From: JANLSE01 sp038214135
Lineage (GTDB): Bacteria > Chloroflexota > Chloroflexia > Chloroflexales > Roseiflexaceae
DNA: 39,779 nt
Reading direction: 5' to 3'
NCBI GenBank assembly: GCA_038214135.1
Contig: JBBQSD010000048.1
Span: forward strand, 1 to 39,779
Under the pieces are notes generated by a model that made no database searches, was not told the origin of the DNA, and was given only the letters and a program-made list of their open reading frames with translations. Numbering within the stretch: position 1 is the first letter of the stretch; each line of letters starts with the position of its first letter. The position numbers were made by a program, and so were the translations under genes. Below, in pieces: positions 1 through 7,808 of this stretch.

Positions 1-1
1 G

Positions 2-1249
2 GGGGTGAGGGTCCTGCTTGGTTCTGGAACACTCACCGGCCTGATGATATTGCAGAAACCGGGGAGTGGTGGCGTGATTGCGCTTGGTATGGGCCTGTGG
101 CTGATCGGGCAGGTTCTGCGCCGATACCGCACCACCCAAAAGATTGCTGGCCAGCAACAAACCCGCCGCAGTATTGCTGCATTCCTTGCGCCAATTGTGT
201 TGTGGGGTGCGGTGGCTGGCGTGCTGGTGGCACCGCTTGTCGTTCGCAATCTGCTGACGTTCGGGAAACTGTATTATTCGACGGAAAGTCACGATGCCTG
301 GATTCTTGAGTATACCGAATGGGATAAAATCTATGCTGTCTATACCCCCGAATTGGGTGGTGAAGGCACGCCAGATCGCAGTTGGATCTTGCGCTGGGGC
401 TTTGATCGCACGCTAGCCAAGATGAGCCATCAGTTAACGGCAGTGCGCGATTATCTGCTGCCTGGTTGGCAGGGTTTGCCACCTGGCCTGGATCTACTGG
501 CTGCCCGTGGCGATAAGGATACGCGACTGCTGTTTGATACGGGGGCATGGCTGGCATTGCTTGGTTGCATCGGCGCACTAGCCACACGGCGCAGGCTGAT
601 CGGGCTATTGCTGGCGGCATTTGTACCCTATACACTCTTTCTGGTCATCTATTGGCACGCAAATGAAGAGCGTTATTTTGTTGTTGTGTTGCCCTGGCTG
701 GCATTGCTGGCTGCGGCTGCGCTCTGGCGTGGCTATGATCGGATCGCGGTGATTGGCGATGGGCGCTGGGCACCGCTTGGATTGGCAATGGCGATCATCG
801 CCATCGCACTGATGGTGCAACCATCGTGGGCACCGATTGATCAGAAGGTGCGCGGCGAACCACAATTGTATGCCGCCGATCTGGATGCCTATGCCTGGCT
901 GGCCGCCAATACACCCGCCGATGCCATCATGATGACCCGCAACCCCTGGCAGCTCAACTGGCAGAGCCAACGGCCAGCATTGATGATCCCGTATACGGTG
1001 GATCGGCAGATCCTGCTGCGGCTCGCGCAGCACTACCGCGCTCGCTATCTCGTGCTGGATAGCCTGCAACGGCCAGAACCAGAGGTGCGGGCATTGCTCA
1101 ACGCAATGCTCAGTGACCCAGCACTGGGCTTTCGTGAAGTCTATCGTACGCCAACGTATGTCGCCGAGTATAACGGCGTTCGCAGAGAGCTCGTCACCGA
1201 AATCTATGCCTTCCCCGATAATTACGGCGGTGTCGCCGCAATTCGATAA
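2..1249 (+). CDS. GT-C (PMT/GT39-like) membrane glycosyltransferase, C-terminal part
   Basis: The reading frame is open from the left edge of the window, so the true start and the N-terminal catalytic loop lie outside. What remains has several hydrophobic segments, a membrane segment ending in a P-x-V-V-R-N motif, and a later E-R-Y-F followed by a long hydrophobic stretch. Both patterns are common in dolichyl-phosphate-mannose-type GT-C transferases of bacteria. The last 130 or so residues are soluble and probably face outward. Such enzymes move sugars from polyprenyl-phosphate donors at the membrane. The gene ends 16 bp before an aldo/keto reductase on the same strand, so the two may be cotranscribed. 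The family call is good. The substrate is unknown, and no catalytic residue is visible because the N-terminus is missing. Confidence 0.7.
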   Translation, partial: GVRVLLGSGTLTGLMILQKPGSGGVIALGMGLWLIGQVLRRYRTTQKIAGQQQTRRSIAAFLAPIVLWGAVAGVLVAPLVVRNLLTFGKLYYSTESHDAWILEYTEWDKIYAVYTPELGGEGTPDRSWILRWGFDRTLAKMSHQLTAVRDYLLPGWQGLPPGLDLLAARGDKDTRLLFDTGAWLALLGCIGALATRRRLIGLLLAAFVPYTLFLVIYWHANEERYFVVVLPWLALLAAAALWRGYDRIAVIGDGRWAPLGLAMAIIAIALMVQPSWAPIDQKVRGEPQLYAADLDAYAWLAANTPADAIMMTRNPWQLNWQSQRPALMIPYTVDRQILLRLAQHYRARYLVLDSLQRPEPEVRALLNAMLSDPALGFREVYRTPTYVAEYNGVRRELVTEIYAFPDNYGGVAAIR

Positions 1250-1265
1250 TACAGAGGAGTAACCC

Positions 1266-2261
1266 ATGGCAGAGTATCGCCCATATGAAGCTCGCTACGC
1301 ATCCATGTCGTATCGCCGCACTGGCCGCAGCGGCCTCAAACTACCTGCCATCTCGCTTGGGTTATGGCACAACTTTGGCGGTGTCGATGTCTATGAGAAT
1401 TCGCGGGCGATGTGTTTGCGGGCCTTCGATCTTGGTATCACCCATTTTGATCTGGCCAACAACTATGGCCCGCCAGCCGGATCGGCAGAAGAGACCTTTG
1501 GCCAGATTTTGGCCCATGATCTGCGGCCCTATCGCGATGAGCTGATCATCTCATCGAAAGCTGGCTATTATATGTGGCCTGGCCCATATGGCGAATGGGG
1601 TTCACGCAAGAATCTGATTTCTAGCCTCGATCAAAGCCTGAAGCGCATGGGCCTTGAGTATGTTGATGTATTCTATAGCCATCGTCCCGATCCCGAGACG
1701 TCACTGGAAGAGACGATGGGCGCACTCGATGCGATTGTTCGCAGCGGCAAAGCCCTGTATGCTGGTATCTCATCGTATTCGCCCGAGCGAACCGGCGAAG
1801 CCGCTGCAATTCTGCGCCGCCTCGGCACGCCATGCCTGATTCATCAGCCCAGCTACAATATGTTCAACCGCTGGATCGAGGATGGCCTGCTGGATGCACT
1901 GCGTAGCGAGGGCATGGGCTGCATCGCCTTCTCGCCACTCGCCCAGGGTTTGCTCACCAACCGCTATCTCGATGGCATTCCCAGCGATTCACGGGCGGCC
2001 AAGCCGCATGGCTTCCTCAAGGCCGATCAGGTCACCGATACACGTATTGATAAAGTGCGCCAGTTGGGAGCCATCGCGCAGAACCGTGGCCAGAGCATGG
2101 TTCAGCTTGCGCTTGCCTGGGTGCTGCGCCACGATGTGATGACATCGGCGCTGATTGGGGCCAGTAAAGTTGCCCAGATTGAGGAAGCAGTTGGTACACT
2201 CAGCAATGTGAGCCTGAGTGCCGAAGAAATCGCCGCAATCGACACGATCCTGGCGGGGTAA
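1266..2261 (+). CDS. Aldo/keto reductase, YghZ-like
   Basis: A complete 331-residue AKR of the YghZ/Kv-beta-like branch, an NADPH-dependent carbonyl reductase acting on small aldehydes such as glyceraldehyde phosphate or methylglyoxal. The AKR tetrad is visible: Asp62 and Tyr67 in DLANNYG, Lys98 in SSKAGY and His139 in YSHRPDP. The NNYGPPAGSAEE and MWPGPYGEWGSRK stretches and the late SPLAQGLLTNRYL segment are typical of the YghZ group. The ATG at 1266 is preceded by a strong AGAGGAG at 1253-1259. The gene follows the GT-C gene after 16 bp and probably shares its transcript. The physiological substrate cannot be read from sequence. Confidence 0.93.
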   Translation: MAEYRPYEARYASMSYRRTGRSGLKLPAISLGLWHNFGGVDVYENSRAMCLRAFDLGITHFDLANNYGPPAGSAEETFGQILAHDLRPYRDELIISSKAGYYMWPGPYGEWGSRKNLISSLDQSLKRMGLEYVDVFYSHRPDPETSLEETMGALDAIVRSGKALYAGISSYSPERTGEAAAILRRLGTPCLIHQPSYNMFNRWIEDGLLDALRSEGMGCIAFSPLAQGLLTNRYLDGIPSDSRAAKPHGFLKADQVTDTRIDKVRQLGAIAQNRGQSMVQLALAWVLRHDVMTSALIGASKVAQIEEAVGTLSNVSLSAEEIAAIDTILAG

Positions 2262-2274
2262 CGAGAATTGTATC

Positions 2275-2465
2275 CAGGAGTCAGAATTCAGAATAGCTGG
2301 TGCATGGGTAATCACCCCTACCGAATGCCGCGTTGGTTCAACACCATGGCCCGATGGGAAGGGCGGGCACACGGATCTCCCCATAGCCGCTCTCCTCGCT
2401 ACCTTATTCTCTTATGCGAGGGGTTCTTGGTATTCTGACTCCTGACTCCTGACTTCTGACTCCTG
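2275..2465. repeat. Intergenic element with inverted CTGACTCC-type ends
   Basis: The left end at 2275-2295 (caggagtcagaattcagaat plus a) is matched in inverted orientation at 2431-2465, where the CTGACTCC motif is repeated (tattctgactcctgactcc, then tgacttctgactcctg). The core between them is non-coding and contains a gggcgggcacacgga stretch resembling dispersed Chloroflexota intergenic repeats. The element fills the gap between the stop of the reductase and the stop of the opposing HD gene. It could be a MITE-like or REP-like element, or simply paired copies of a short dispersed repeat. Confidence 0.6.
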
Positions 2466-2466
2466 C

Positions 2467-3003
2467 TCATCGACCATAATTCGTGATTTTCCCCCGTAGC
2501 CGTTCGGCAAGGTATGGGCTGGCCTCACCAAGCGTTTCTAGAATGAATTGAGCCTCTGTGCGATAGGCTGCCACCCGTTCAATTGGCCAATGGGCCGGCG
2601 GTGGTTGCAGATTGCAGATCCGGTCGGCCAATTTCACCATCCATATTTCGGCTGGTTGGGCGCGAATACGCCGTAGGCTGTCACCCATCTGCTGTTCTTT
2701 GGGCAATTGGGTATTCTTGGTTAATGCCTGCACACCATTGGCAACAGCGCTGCCATAGCGTCCAGCGACATCATCAAACGTTATGGATGTATCCTCGATC
2801 ACATCGTGCAACAGCGCGCATCGCACCGCCAGATCGCCATCGTGACCAGATTCGAGCGCTAATGTGCTAATCACTTCCATTGCAACCAGGCTGACATGCA
2901 ACAAATACGGTAAATCAGTGCCAGTAATCGTCTGGCCGTTATGCGCTTCGGCAGCAAAACGGCTTGTTATCAGATAGTGTTCTGGTGACCACAAACTACC
3001 CAT
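2467..3003 (-). CDS. HD-domain phosphohydrolase, MESH1/SpoT-hydrolase-like
   Basis: A 178-residue single-domain protein matching the hydrolase half of RelA/SpoT and the small alarmone hydrolases. The metal-site residues are present in the expected order: His36 in YLLH, His66-Asp67 in the LLHDVIEDT motif, Glu70-Asp71, and Asp127 in VKLADRICNL. The AHNGQ segment near residue 20 also matches the family. No synthetase, TGS or ACT domain follows, so it would only degrade (p)ppGpp or related nucleotides. The ATG at 3003 has an AAAGGAAA ribosome site that overlaps the end of the racemase gene upstream, and the intergenic gap is 12 bp, so the two are probably one operon. The alarmone substrate is inferred from the motifs, not shown. 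Confidence 0.85.
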   Translation of the reverse strand: MGSLWSPEHYLITSRFAAEAHNGQTITGTDLPYLLHVSLVAMEVISTLALESGHDGDLAVRCALLHDVIEDTSITFDDVAGRYGSAVANGVQALTKNTQLPKEQQMGDSLRRIRAQPAEIWMVKLADRICNLQPPPAHWPIERVAAYRTEAQFILETLGEASPYLAERLRGKITNYGR

Positions 3004-3015
3004 GGTTGGTTTCCT

Positions 3016-3708
3016 TTATAACGCCCATTCGACAGCAGCAACGGCATGCAGGTAGGTCGTGTCGAATAATGGCACTGTCGTATGTTCAGGCTTAATCAGC
3101 AGCCCAATTTCGGTGCAGCCAAGAATAATCCCCTCAGCACCGGCAGCCCCAAGATGCTCGATCACCGCCAGGTAGCGCTCCCGTGATTCGGTGTGAATCT
3201 GCCCAAGAATAAGTTCTTCATAGATAATCCGATGGATCTCGCTACGCTCGTGTTCGTCTGGAATCAATACATTCAGGCCGTGCTGCTTAATCAGCCGATC
3301 ACGATAAAACGGCTGTTCCATGGTGAAACGTGTGCCAAGCAGCCCAATTGTGCGAAGGCCACGAGCCTGGATCGCAGCCGCCGTTGGATCGGCAATATGT
3401 AGCAGTGGAATGCCAACTGCAGCCGTGATTACATCGGCAACCAGATGCATGGTATTTGTACACAGCACTATCAGATCAGCGCCACCTCGTTCAAGCCGCT
3501 GTGCCGCATCAGCAAGCATGATGCCAGCCTGTTCCCATTGCCCATTGTGCTGCAAAATCTCAATCTCGGCGAAGTCCACCGAGAACATAAGGGATTGGGC
3601 CGAATGGACACCGCCAAGCCGCAGCTTTACTTCCTCATTGATCATCCGGTAATATTCAATCGAGGATTCCCAACTCATTCCGCCGATCAGTCCAATCGTT
3701 TTCATCAT
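3016..3708 (-). CDS. Aspartate/glutamate racemase family protein (YgeA-like)
   Basis: A complete 230-residue cofactor-independent racemase. The N-terminus IGLIGGMSWESSIEYYRMIN is characteristic of the YgeA-type Asp/Glu or broad-specificity amino-acid racemases. The two catalytic cysteines are visible: Cys83 in CTNTMH and Cys198 in GCTEI. The enzyme would interconvert L and D amino acids in the cytoplasm. Two ATG codons lie in tandem at 3708 and 3705, and the AAAGGAAG upstream fits either. It is the first gene of a two-gene minus-strand operon with the HD phosphohydrolase. The exact amino acid used cannot be deduced. Confidence 0.92.
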   Translation of the reverse strand: MMKTIGLIGGMSWESSIEYYRMINEEVKLRLGGVHSAQSLMFSVDFAEIEILQHNGQWEQAGIMLADAAQRLERGGADLIVLCTNTMHLVADVITAAVGIPLLHIADPTAAAIQARGLRTIGLLGTRFTMEQPFYRDRLIKQHGLNVLIPDEHERSEIHRIIYEELILGQIHTESRERYLAVIEHLGAAGAEGIILGCTEIGLLIKPEHTTVPLFDTTYLHAVAAVEWAL

Positions 3709-3877
3709 GCTTCCTTTGGTTCATATGGATGCGATATATCCTGTCTGTAGGGATTACAATCCATCTTCATTTGCTAGGTCGTGCGGGCGCGATATATCGC
3801 GTTCCTGCGGATCGCAATCACTCATAATTATTCAATAGTAGCACATGCTTCCATATATCCACCCCAACCTGTAGGGC
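3709..3877. other. Non-coding leader with palindromes upstream of the 59-bp array
   Basis: No gene is seen here. The stretch contains two loosely related segments starting with gcgatatatc (about 3730 and 3790). The second includes a perfect 14-bp palindrome, CGCGATATATCGCG, at 3788-3801. It lies upstream of the divergent racemase operon and could hold its promoter or an operator, but I cannot name either with confidence. Confidence 0.35.
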
Positions 3878-4144
3878 GATCTGTAGCGGCAGTCCGTGAA
3901 CCGCCCAACCCATTGGTCGTGGTATCATCAGCATTCGATCTGTAGGGGCAGTCCGTGAACCGCCCAACCCATTGGTCGTGGTATCATCAGCATTCGATCT
4001 GTAGGGGCGGTTCGTGAACCGCCCAACCCATTGGTCGTGGTATCATCAGCATTCGATCTGTAGCGGCAGTCCGTGAACCGCCCAACCCATTGGTCGTGGT
4101 ATCATCAGCATTCGATCTGTAGCGGCAGTCCGTGAACCGCCCAA
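3878..4144. repeat. 59-bp direct tandem repeat array (4 full units plus partial)
   Basis: Units of exactly 59 bp start at 3878, 3937, 3996 and 4055, with a partial fifth at 4114-4144. They begin gatctgtag and end cagcattc and are nearly identical, with substitutions in the gcggcagtcc/ggggcggttc segment. The third unit has a perfect hairpin, GGGCGGTTC (4005-4013) and GAACCGCCC (4016-4024). The other units keep the right arm but have mismatches in the left arm. There are no variable spacers, so this is not a CRISPR. The fifth unit decays directly into the ribosome site and start codon of the aminotransferase gene at 4168. Confidence 0.95.
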
Positions 4145-4167
4145 GGCAATAGTCGTAGGAGGAATCG

Positions 4168-5301
4168 ATGAGCATCACAATCCAAACATTCCAGCCGTTC
4201 TTGCTCGAAGCATGGCAATCGCGCTATGAACAGACGGTTCGCTATAATCTGGCCGATAGCGGCGTTCAGCCAGTGACGATCCGCGAATTGTTGACGCCAG
4301 CCCAGATCGAACACCTCCTCGATCTGCCAATTCACTACCCAGAAGTGAATGGCACGCAGGCCCTGCGCTCCCTGATCGCAGCATGCTATCAGGGAGCCAC
4401 TGCCAGCCATGTATTGGTGACGGTCGGCGCGGCGGAGGCCAATCAGATCATCTGCCAAGCACTGCTTCAACCAGGCGATCAGGTTGTGGTGATGGAACCA
4501 GGCTATCGCCAGGTGTGGGGCCTGGCCCATAATCTCGGCTGTGAGGTGCGCAGCTTCGCACTCGATCCCCAGAACGGATGGCGACCAGATCTCGCTGCGC
4601 TCGAACGGGCCGTTAGCAGCAATACCCGCCTGATTGCGCTGGTTAATCCGAACAACCCGACTGGCGCGATCCTGACGCCAGATGAGATGGCGCGGATCGC
4701 AACTATTGCACAGCGATCAGGGGCCTGGCTGCTGGCCGATGAAGTCTATATCGGTTCGGAACGGCTTAGTATTGCTGAGACACCATCATTCTGGGGGATG
4801 GCGGAACGGGTGATTATTGTTGGCAGTATGTCGAAAGCCTATGGCCTCAGCGGCCTGCGCCTTGGGTGGGCGGTGGCTGATCCAGCCTTGGTGGAGGAAC
4901 TCTGGCGGCGGCATGAGTATGCCACAATCGCAACCAGCGCTCCCTCCATGCTTCTGGCCGAAGCAGCCCTACAGCCAGCCACTCGAACAACGCTGATCGA
5001 GCGCCAGCGCCAGCTTATTCGCAGTGGTGCAGCCCAGATCGAAGCCTGGGCCGCCCGCTACCCCGAACTTGTGTCGGTTGTGCCGCCGCAAGCAACGGCA
5101 CTGGCCTTTGTTCGCTACCACGCACCGTTGCCATCTATCGAGGTTGCCGAACTGATCCGCCAGCAGGGTGATGTGCTGGTTGCCCCAGGAGCCTGCTTTG
5201 GGATCGAAAGCCACCTGCGCATCACCCACGGCCTTGGCGTTGCCTATGTCGCCGAAGCACTCGAACGGATTGCAACAGTGCTACGTTCGATTATGGTGTA
5301 A
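4168..5301 (+). CDS. PLP-dependent class I/II aminotransferase
   Basis: A 377-residue fold-type I aminotransferase. The cofactor signatures are clear: NPNNPTG at residues 160-166, LLADEVY, and the Schiff-base lysine Lys223 in SMSKAYGLSGLRLGW. The N-terminal RYNLADSGVQPVTIREL segment resembles the capreomycidine-synthase-like subgroup of this superfamily, but that is not enough to assign a substrate. The ATG at 4168 has a strong AGGAGG at 4157-4162, which sits in the decayed last copy of the 59-bp array. The 3' end overlaps the convergent acetamidase gene by 11 bp (5291-5301). It probably acts on an amino acid or a C-S/C-N substrate in the cytoplasm. Confidence 0.9.
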   Translation: MSITIQTFQPFLLEAWQSRYEQTVRYNLADSGVQPVTIRELLTPAQIEHLLDLPIHYPEVNGTQALRSLIAACYQGATASHVLVTVGAAEANQIICQALLQPGDQVVVMEPGYRQVWGLAHNLGCEVRSFALDPQNGWRPDLAALERAVSSNTRLIALVNPNNPTGAILTPDEMARIATIAQRSGAWLLADEVYIGSERLSIAETPSFWGMAERVIIVGSMSKAYGLSGLRLGWAVADPALVEELWRRHEYATIATSAPSMLLAEAALQPATRTTLIERQRQLIRSGAAQIEAWAARYPELVSVVPPQATALAFVRYHAPLPSIEVAELIRQQGDVLVAPGACFGIESHLRITHGLGVAYVAEALERIATVLRSIMV

Positions 5302-6223
5302 TGCTGGCCAGGATGCGCTTCGACATCTTGCAGACCATGGTATAGGCTGGATCGAAGATATTGCCAAGATCATACTCGACAGCCTGGCCCATGAGAATGC
5401 TGGCCCCAACCGGATCGAGATCATAGTCGCTCTGCAGCCAACGCAGCATTTCGCTTGTCGCATGCTGAACACATTGATCGAGCGGGCGTGCATTGCCGAC
5501 AGTAAAGATATACTCGGCATTCTCGCCGCGTGGCCAGCGAATGGTTTGGCCCTTGATCACCCGCACCGTGACCTGCACATCCATTGAGATCTCGATTCCG
5601 GTGCCAGCGATTTCACCATCGCCCTGAATGGCATGGCCATCCCCGAAATGCAGCAACGCGCCAGGAACAAAAACAGGGAAATAGACTGTCACGCCACTGG
5701 TGAAACCACGATAATCCATATTGCCGCCATGCTCAGCCGATGTCGCGGTGGAGATCGCCTGGCCCTGTGCCGGTGCAACGCCAAAGCAGCCCAACATCGG
5801 CACAATTCGCAGTACCAATCCGCCCAGTTTTGTCTCGGGCTTGGCCAGCGTTGCCGTTTTCGCAAGCGCATCGACATGCCAGTATGCCGACTCGCGCTGG
5901 CCCTTGGGCATCCAGGGTAATTCCGGCACATAATCGGGATCAACACAGTTCGGCGCAACCATGCGCCCGCTCCATCCCTGGTTGCGATTGGGCACGATAC
6001 TATCAAGCTGTACAACCAATGTATCACCTGCTTCGGCACCATCAACATAGAACGGCCCAGTCATCGGGTTGCCGCGTACAGCAGATTGAACGCCGTCCTT
6101 GTCCCACCCACCGGCATCAACCGTCGTCGTAATGATCGTGTCGCCATCGGCCACATGCAAGACTGGTGTGTGCGAACCGATTGTGTTGAAGTAGTGGTGC
6201 GGATGAAAATGATGAACTGCCAT
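5291..6223 (-). CDS. Acetamidase/formamidase family protein
   Basis: A complete 310-residue FmdA/AmdA family amidohydrolase, which releases ammonia from short amides such as formamide or acetamide. Family features visible include the GNPMTGPFYVDGAEAGDTLVV segment near the N-terminus, the central EHGGNMDYRG motif, and the FGDGHAIQGDGE motif that carries metal-site residues. The ATG at 6223 has a GAGGAG ribosome site. It is convergent with, and overlaps, the aminotransferase gene by 11 bp. It is divergent from the nucleotidyltransferase gene across a gap of about 68 bp. The true amide is not identifiable from sequence. Confidence 0.92.
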   Translation of the reverse strand: MAVHHFHPHHYFNTIGSHTPVLHVADGDTIITTTVDAGGWDKDGVQSAVRGNPMTGPFYVDGAEAGDTLVVQLDSIVPNRNQGWSGRMVAPNCVDPDYVPELPWMPKGQRESAYWHVDALAKTATLAKPETKLGGLVLRIVPMLGCFGVAPAQGQAISTATSAEHGGNMDYRGFTSGVTVYFPVFVPGALLHFGDGHAIQGDGEIAGTGIEISMDVQVTVRVIKGQTIRWPRGENAEYIFTVGNARPLDQCVQHATSEMLRWLQSDYDLDPVGASILMGQAVEYDLGNIFDPAYTMVCKMSKRILASITP

Positions 6224-6291
6224 ACTTCGTGCTCCTCACTATCGAATGTGCTGCTATGATAGCGCAAATCGATTGAATGAGGAGATGTATC
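6224..6291. promoter_or_regulatory. Short divergent intergenic region
   Basis: This gap separates the acetamidase (minus) from the nucleotidyltransferase (plus) and must hold both ribosome sites and probably both promoters. The GAGGAG at 6279-6284 sits 7 bp before the ATG at 6292 and decides that start over the upstream ATG at 6277, which lies inside the ribosome site. I see no convincing -35/-10 pair. Confidence 0.45.
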
Positions 6292-7677
6292 ATGCCGATC
6301 AACACTGCCATCATCCTTGCTGCTGGGCCTGGTCAACGCATCTGGCCATATAACGAGGTTCGCAACAAATGCACAACACCAGTCGGTAATCTTCCCAATA
6401 TCCGCCGGATCGCCAATGATCTCGTATCTGCTGGCCTCTCGCAATCCGTTGTTGTTGTTGGTGTCAATCCTGGCTCTGTTCGGGCTGCGTTGTTTGGCGG
6501 GCCGCTCCAAACGGTCTATGTCAATCAGGCCCAACCAACAGGCACTGCCGATGCAGCAGTATTGGGGCTATCGCAGACAGATGCAGAGGCTGTTCTGCTG
6601 ATCTACGGCGATATCGTCACCTCACCAGCGACGATTCAGCGGGCGCTGGATTGCTGGAATCAGGGCGATCACGCGGCGGTTGCCCTTGTCGAACGAATTG
6701 TTCTGCCACGCCACGCCAACGATTGGATCGGCGGTTATGTTGAAGATGGCCTGCTGAAGTCGATCGAGGGCCATAGCACATCGGCACCATATCGGCTCGG
6801 CGGGCTGTTTGTGTTTGATCGCCGCCTCCTGCCCTATCTCGTTGCAACCCCAGATGTCATGGTTGCTGTGCCAATTGGTGGCATGCCAGCTGCCGAACGC
6901 GAACTAGCCCAGGCACTCCAGCGCTTCATTGCCGATGGCAACCCGATTGCAGCCATTGAGCCAATCGATTATTTGGTAGACATGGATAAACCCTGGCATA
7001 TTCTCGAAGCCAACCATCATGTGTTGCGCGCCACAACCGCAGCACTGCACGAACACACAATTCATCCAAGCGCACGCATTCACGATGGAGCCGAGATCCA
7101 GGGGTTTGTTGAGCTTGGCCCTGGGAGCAAAATTGGCAATCGCGTGGTGTTGGGCGGCAATACAATCATTGGCGCGCAAACGCAGGTGATCAACGGTGCA
7201 ATCCTCAAAGGTTCCGTTCTGATCGGTCATGAATGCCGAATCAGCGATTACTGCCTGATTGAGGATAATACAGTGATCGGCAATCGCTGTATTGTTGGGC
7301 ATGGTGCCGAGATGAGCGGTGTGCAGTTCGATGGCTCGTATCTCTGGCACTACTGCGAAATCTATGGCATCGTTGGGCAGGCCGTCGATATCGGTGCTGC
7401 GACGGTGTGTGGCACACTGCGCTTCGATGATGGCCCAACCCCCCATCGAGTCCGTGGCCGCCGCGAACTGCCCGAATCGGGTTCAAATGCAACCTATTTT
7501 GGCGATTTTAGCCGCACTGGCGTGAATGTGATCACCCAGCCAGGAGCGAAGATCGGAGCCTATGCCTGCGTCGGTGCCGGGATCGTCGTCTATGAGGATG
7601 TGCCAAGCCGCACACTACGCCTGCTCAAACAGGAAACGATTGATCGGCCATGGGGGCCGGAGCGCTATGGGTGGTAG
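6292..7677 (+). CDS. GlmU-like sugar nucleotidyltransferase with left-handed beta-helix domain
   Basis: A 461-residue two-domain protein. The N-terminal nucleotidyltransferase shows LAAGPGQRIWP near residues 9-19 and Lys26 in RNKCTTP, as in UDP-GlcNAc pyrophosphorylases and glucose-1-phosphate thymidylyltransferases. It also has LLIYGDIV (metal-binding Asp) near residue 100. The C-terminal half (about residue 245 onward) has the isoleucine/valine-rich hexapeptide rhythm of a left-handed beta-helix, as in GlmU and archaeal Sulfolobus-type bifunctional enzymes. It probably makes a nucleotide sugar and may also acetylate a hexosamine phosphate. Whether the acetyltransferase half is active is unknown. 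It could supply donors to the glycan locus further along the window. A start at 6277 is possible but less likely. Confidence 0.85.
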   Translation: MPINTAIILAAGPGQRIWPYNEVRNKCTTPVGNLPNIRRIANDLVSAGLSQSVVVVGVNPGSVRAALFGGPLQTVYVNQAQPTGTADAAVLGLSQTDAEAVLLIYGDIVTSPATIQRALDCWNQGDHAAVALVERIVLPRHANDWIGGYVEDGLLKSIEGHSTSAPYRLGGLFVFDRRLLPYLVATPDVMVAVPIGGMPAAERELAQALQRFIADGNPIAAIEPIDYLVDMDKPWHILEANHHVLRATTAALHEHTIHPSARIHDGAEIQGFVELGPGSKIGNRVVLGGNTIIGAQTQVINGAILKGSVLIGHECRISDYCLIEDNTVIGNRCIVGHGAEMSGVQFDGSYLWHYCEIYGIVGQAVDIGAATVCGTLRFDDGPTPHRVRGRRELPESGSNATYFGDFSRTGVNVITQPGAKIGAYACVGAGIVVYEDVPSRTLRLLKQETIDRPWGPERYGW

Positions 7678-7686
7678 CAGCTGCTA
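7675..7686. other. 12-bp palindrome across the stop codon
   Basis: TAGCAGCTGCTA is a perfect palindrome whose first three bases are the stop codon of the nucleotidyltransferase gene. It marks the boundary between the GC-richer backbone and the AT-richer restriction-modification segment. It may be chance. Confidence 0.3.
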
Positions 7687-7746
7687 TCTGGTTTCAATCA
7701 TTCGCCCTTGCTCTTCTCCTAAAGCCTACAAGCATGGTAAAATCAA

Positions 7747-7763
7747 GTTTCAAAAGATGAAAC
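7747..7763. promoter_or_regulatory. Small inverted repeat upstream of the restriction-modification operon
   Basis: GTTTCA-AAAGA-TGAAAC forms a symmetric site in the AT-rich leader just before the endonuclease gene. It could be an operator controlling the operon, but there is no separate controller-protein gene nearby. An AT-rich -10-like tatcat follows at about 7767. Low confidence. Confidence 0.25.
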
Positions 7764-7808
7764 ATATATCATACGAATGAAATACACGCTTGCGGATTTG
7801 GAACTTGT

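Noticed and set aside
605..1267. 220-codon minus-strand frame opposite the GT-C gene
   Set aside because: It shadows a clear membrane protein and its composition is not protein-like.
3878..4144. CRISPR-like repeat spacing
   Set aside because: The 59-bp units are contiguous and nearly identical throughout, with no unique spacers.
3987..4178. Minus-strand open frame made of repeated peptides
   Set aside because: It is only a translation of the 59-bp array and has no ribosome site.
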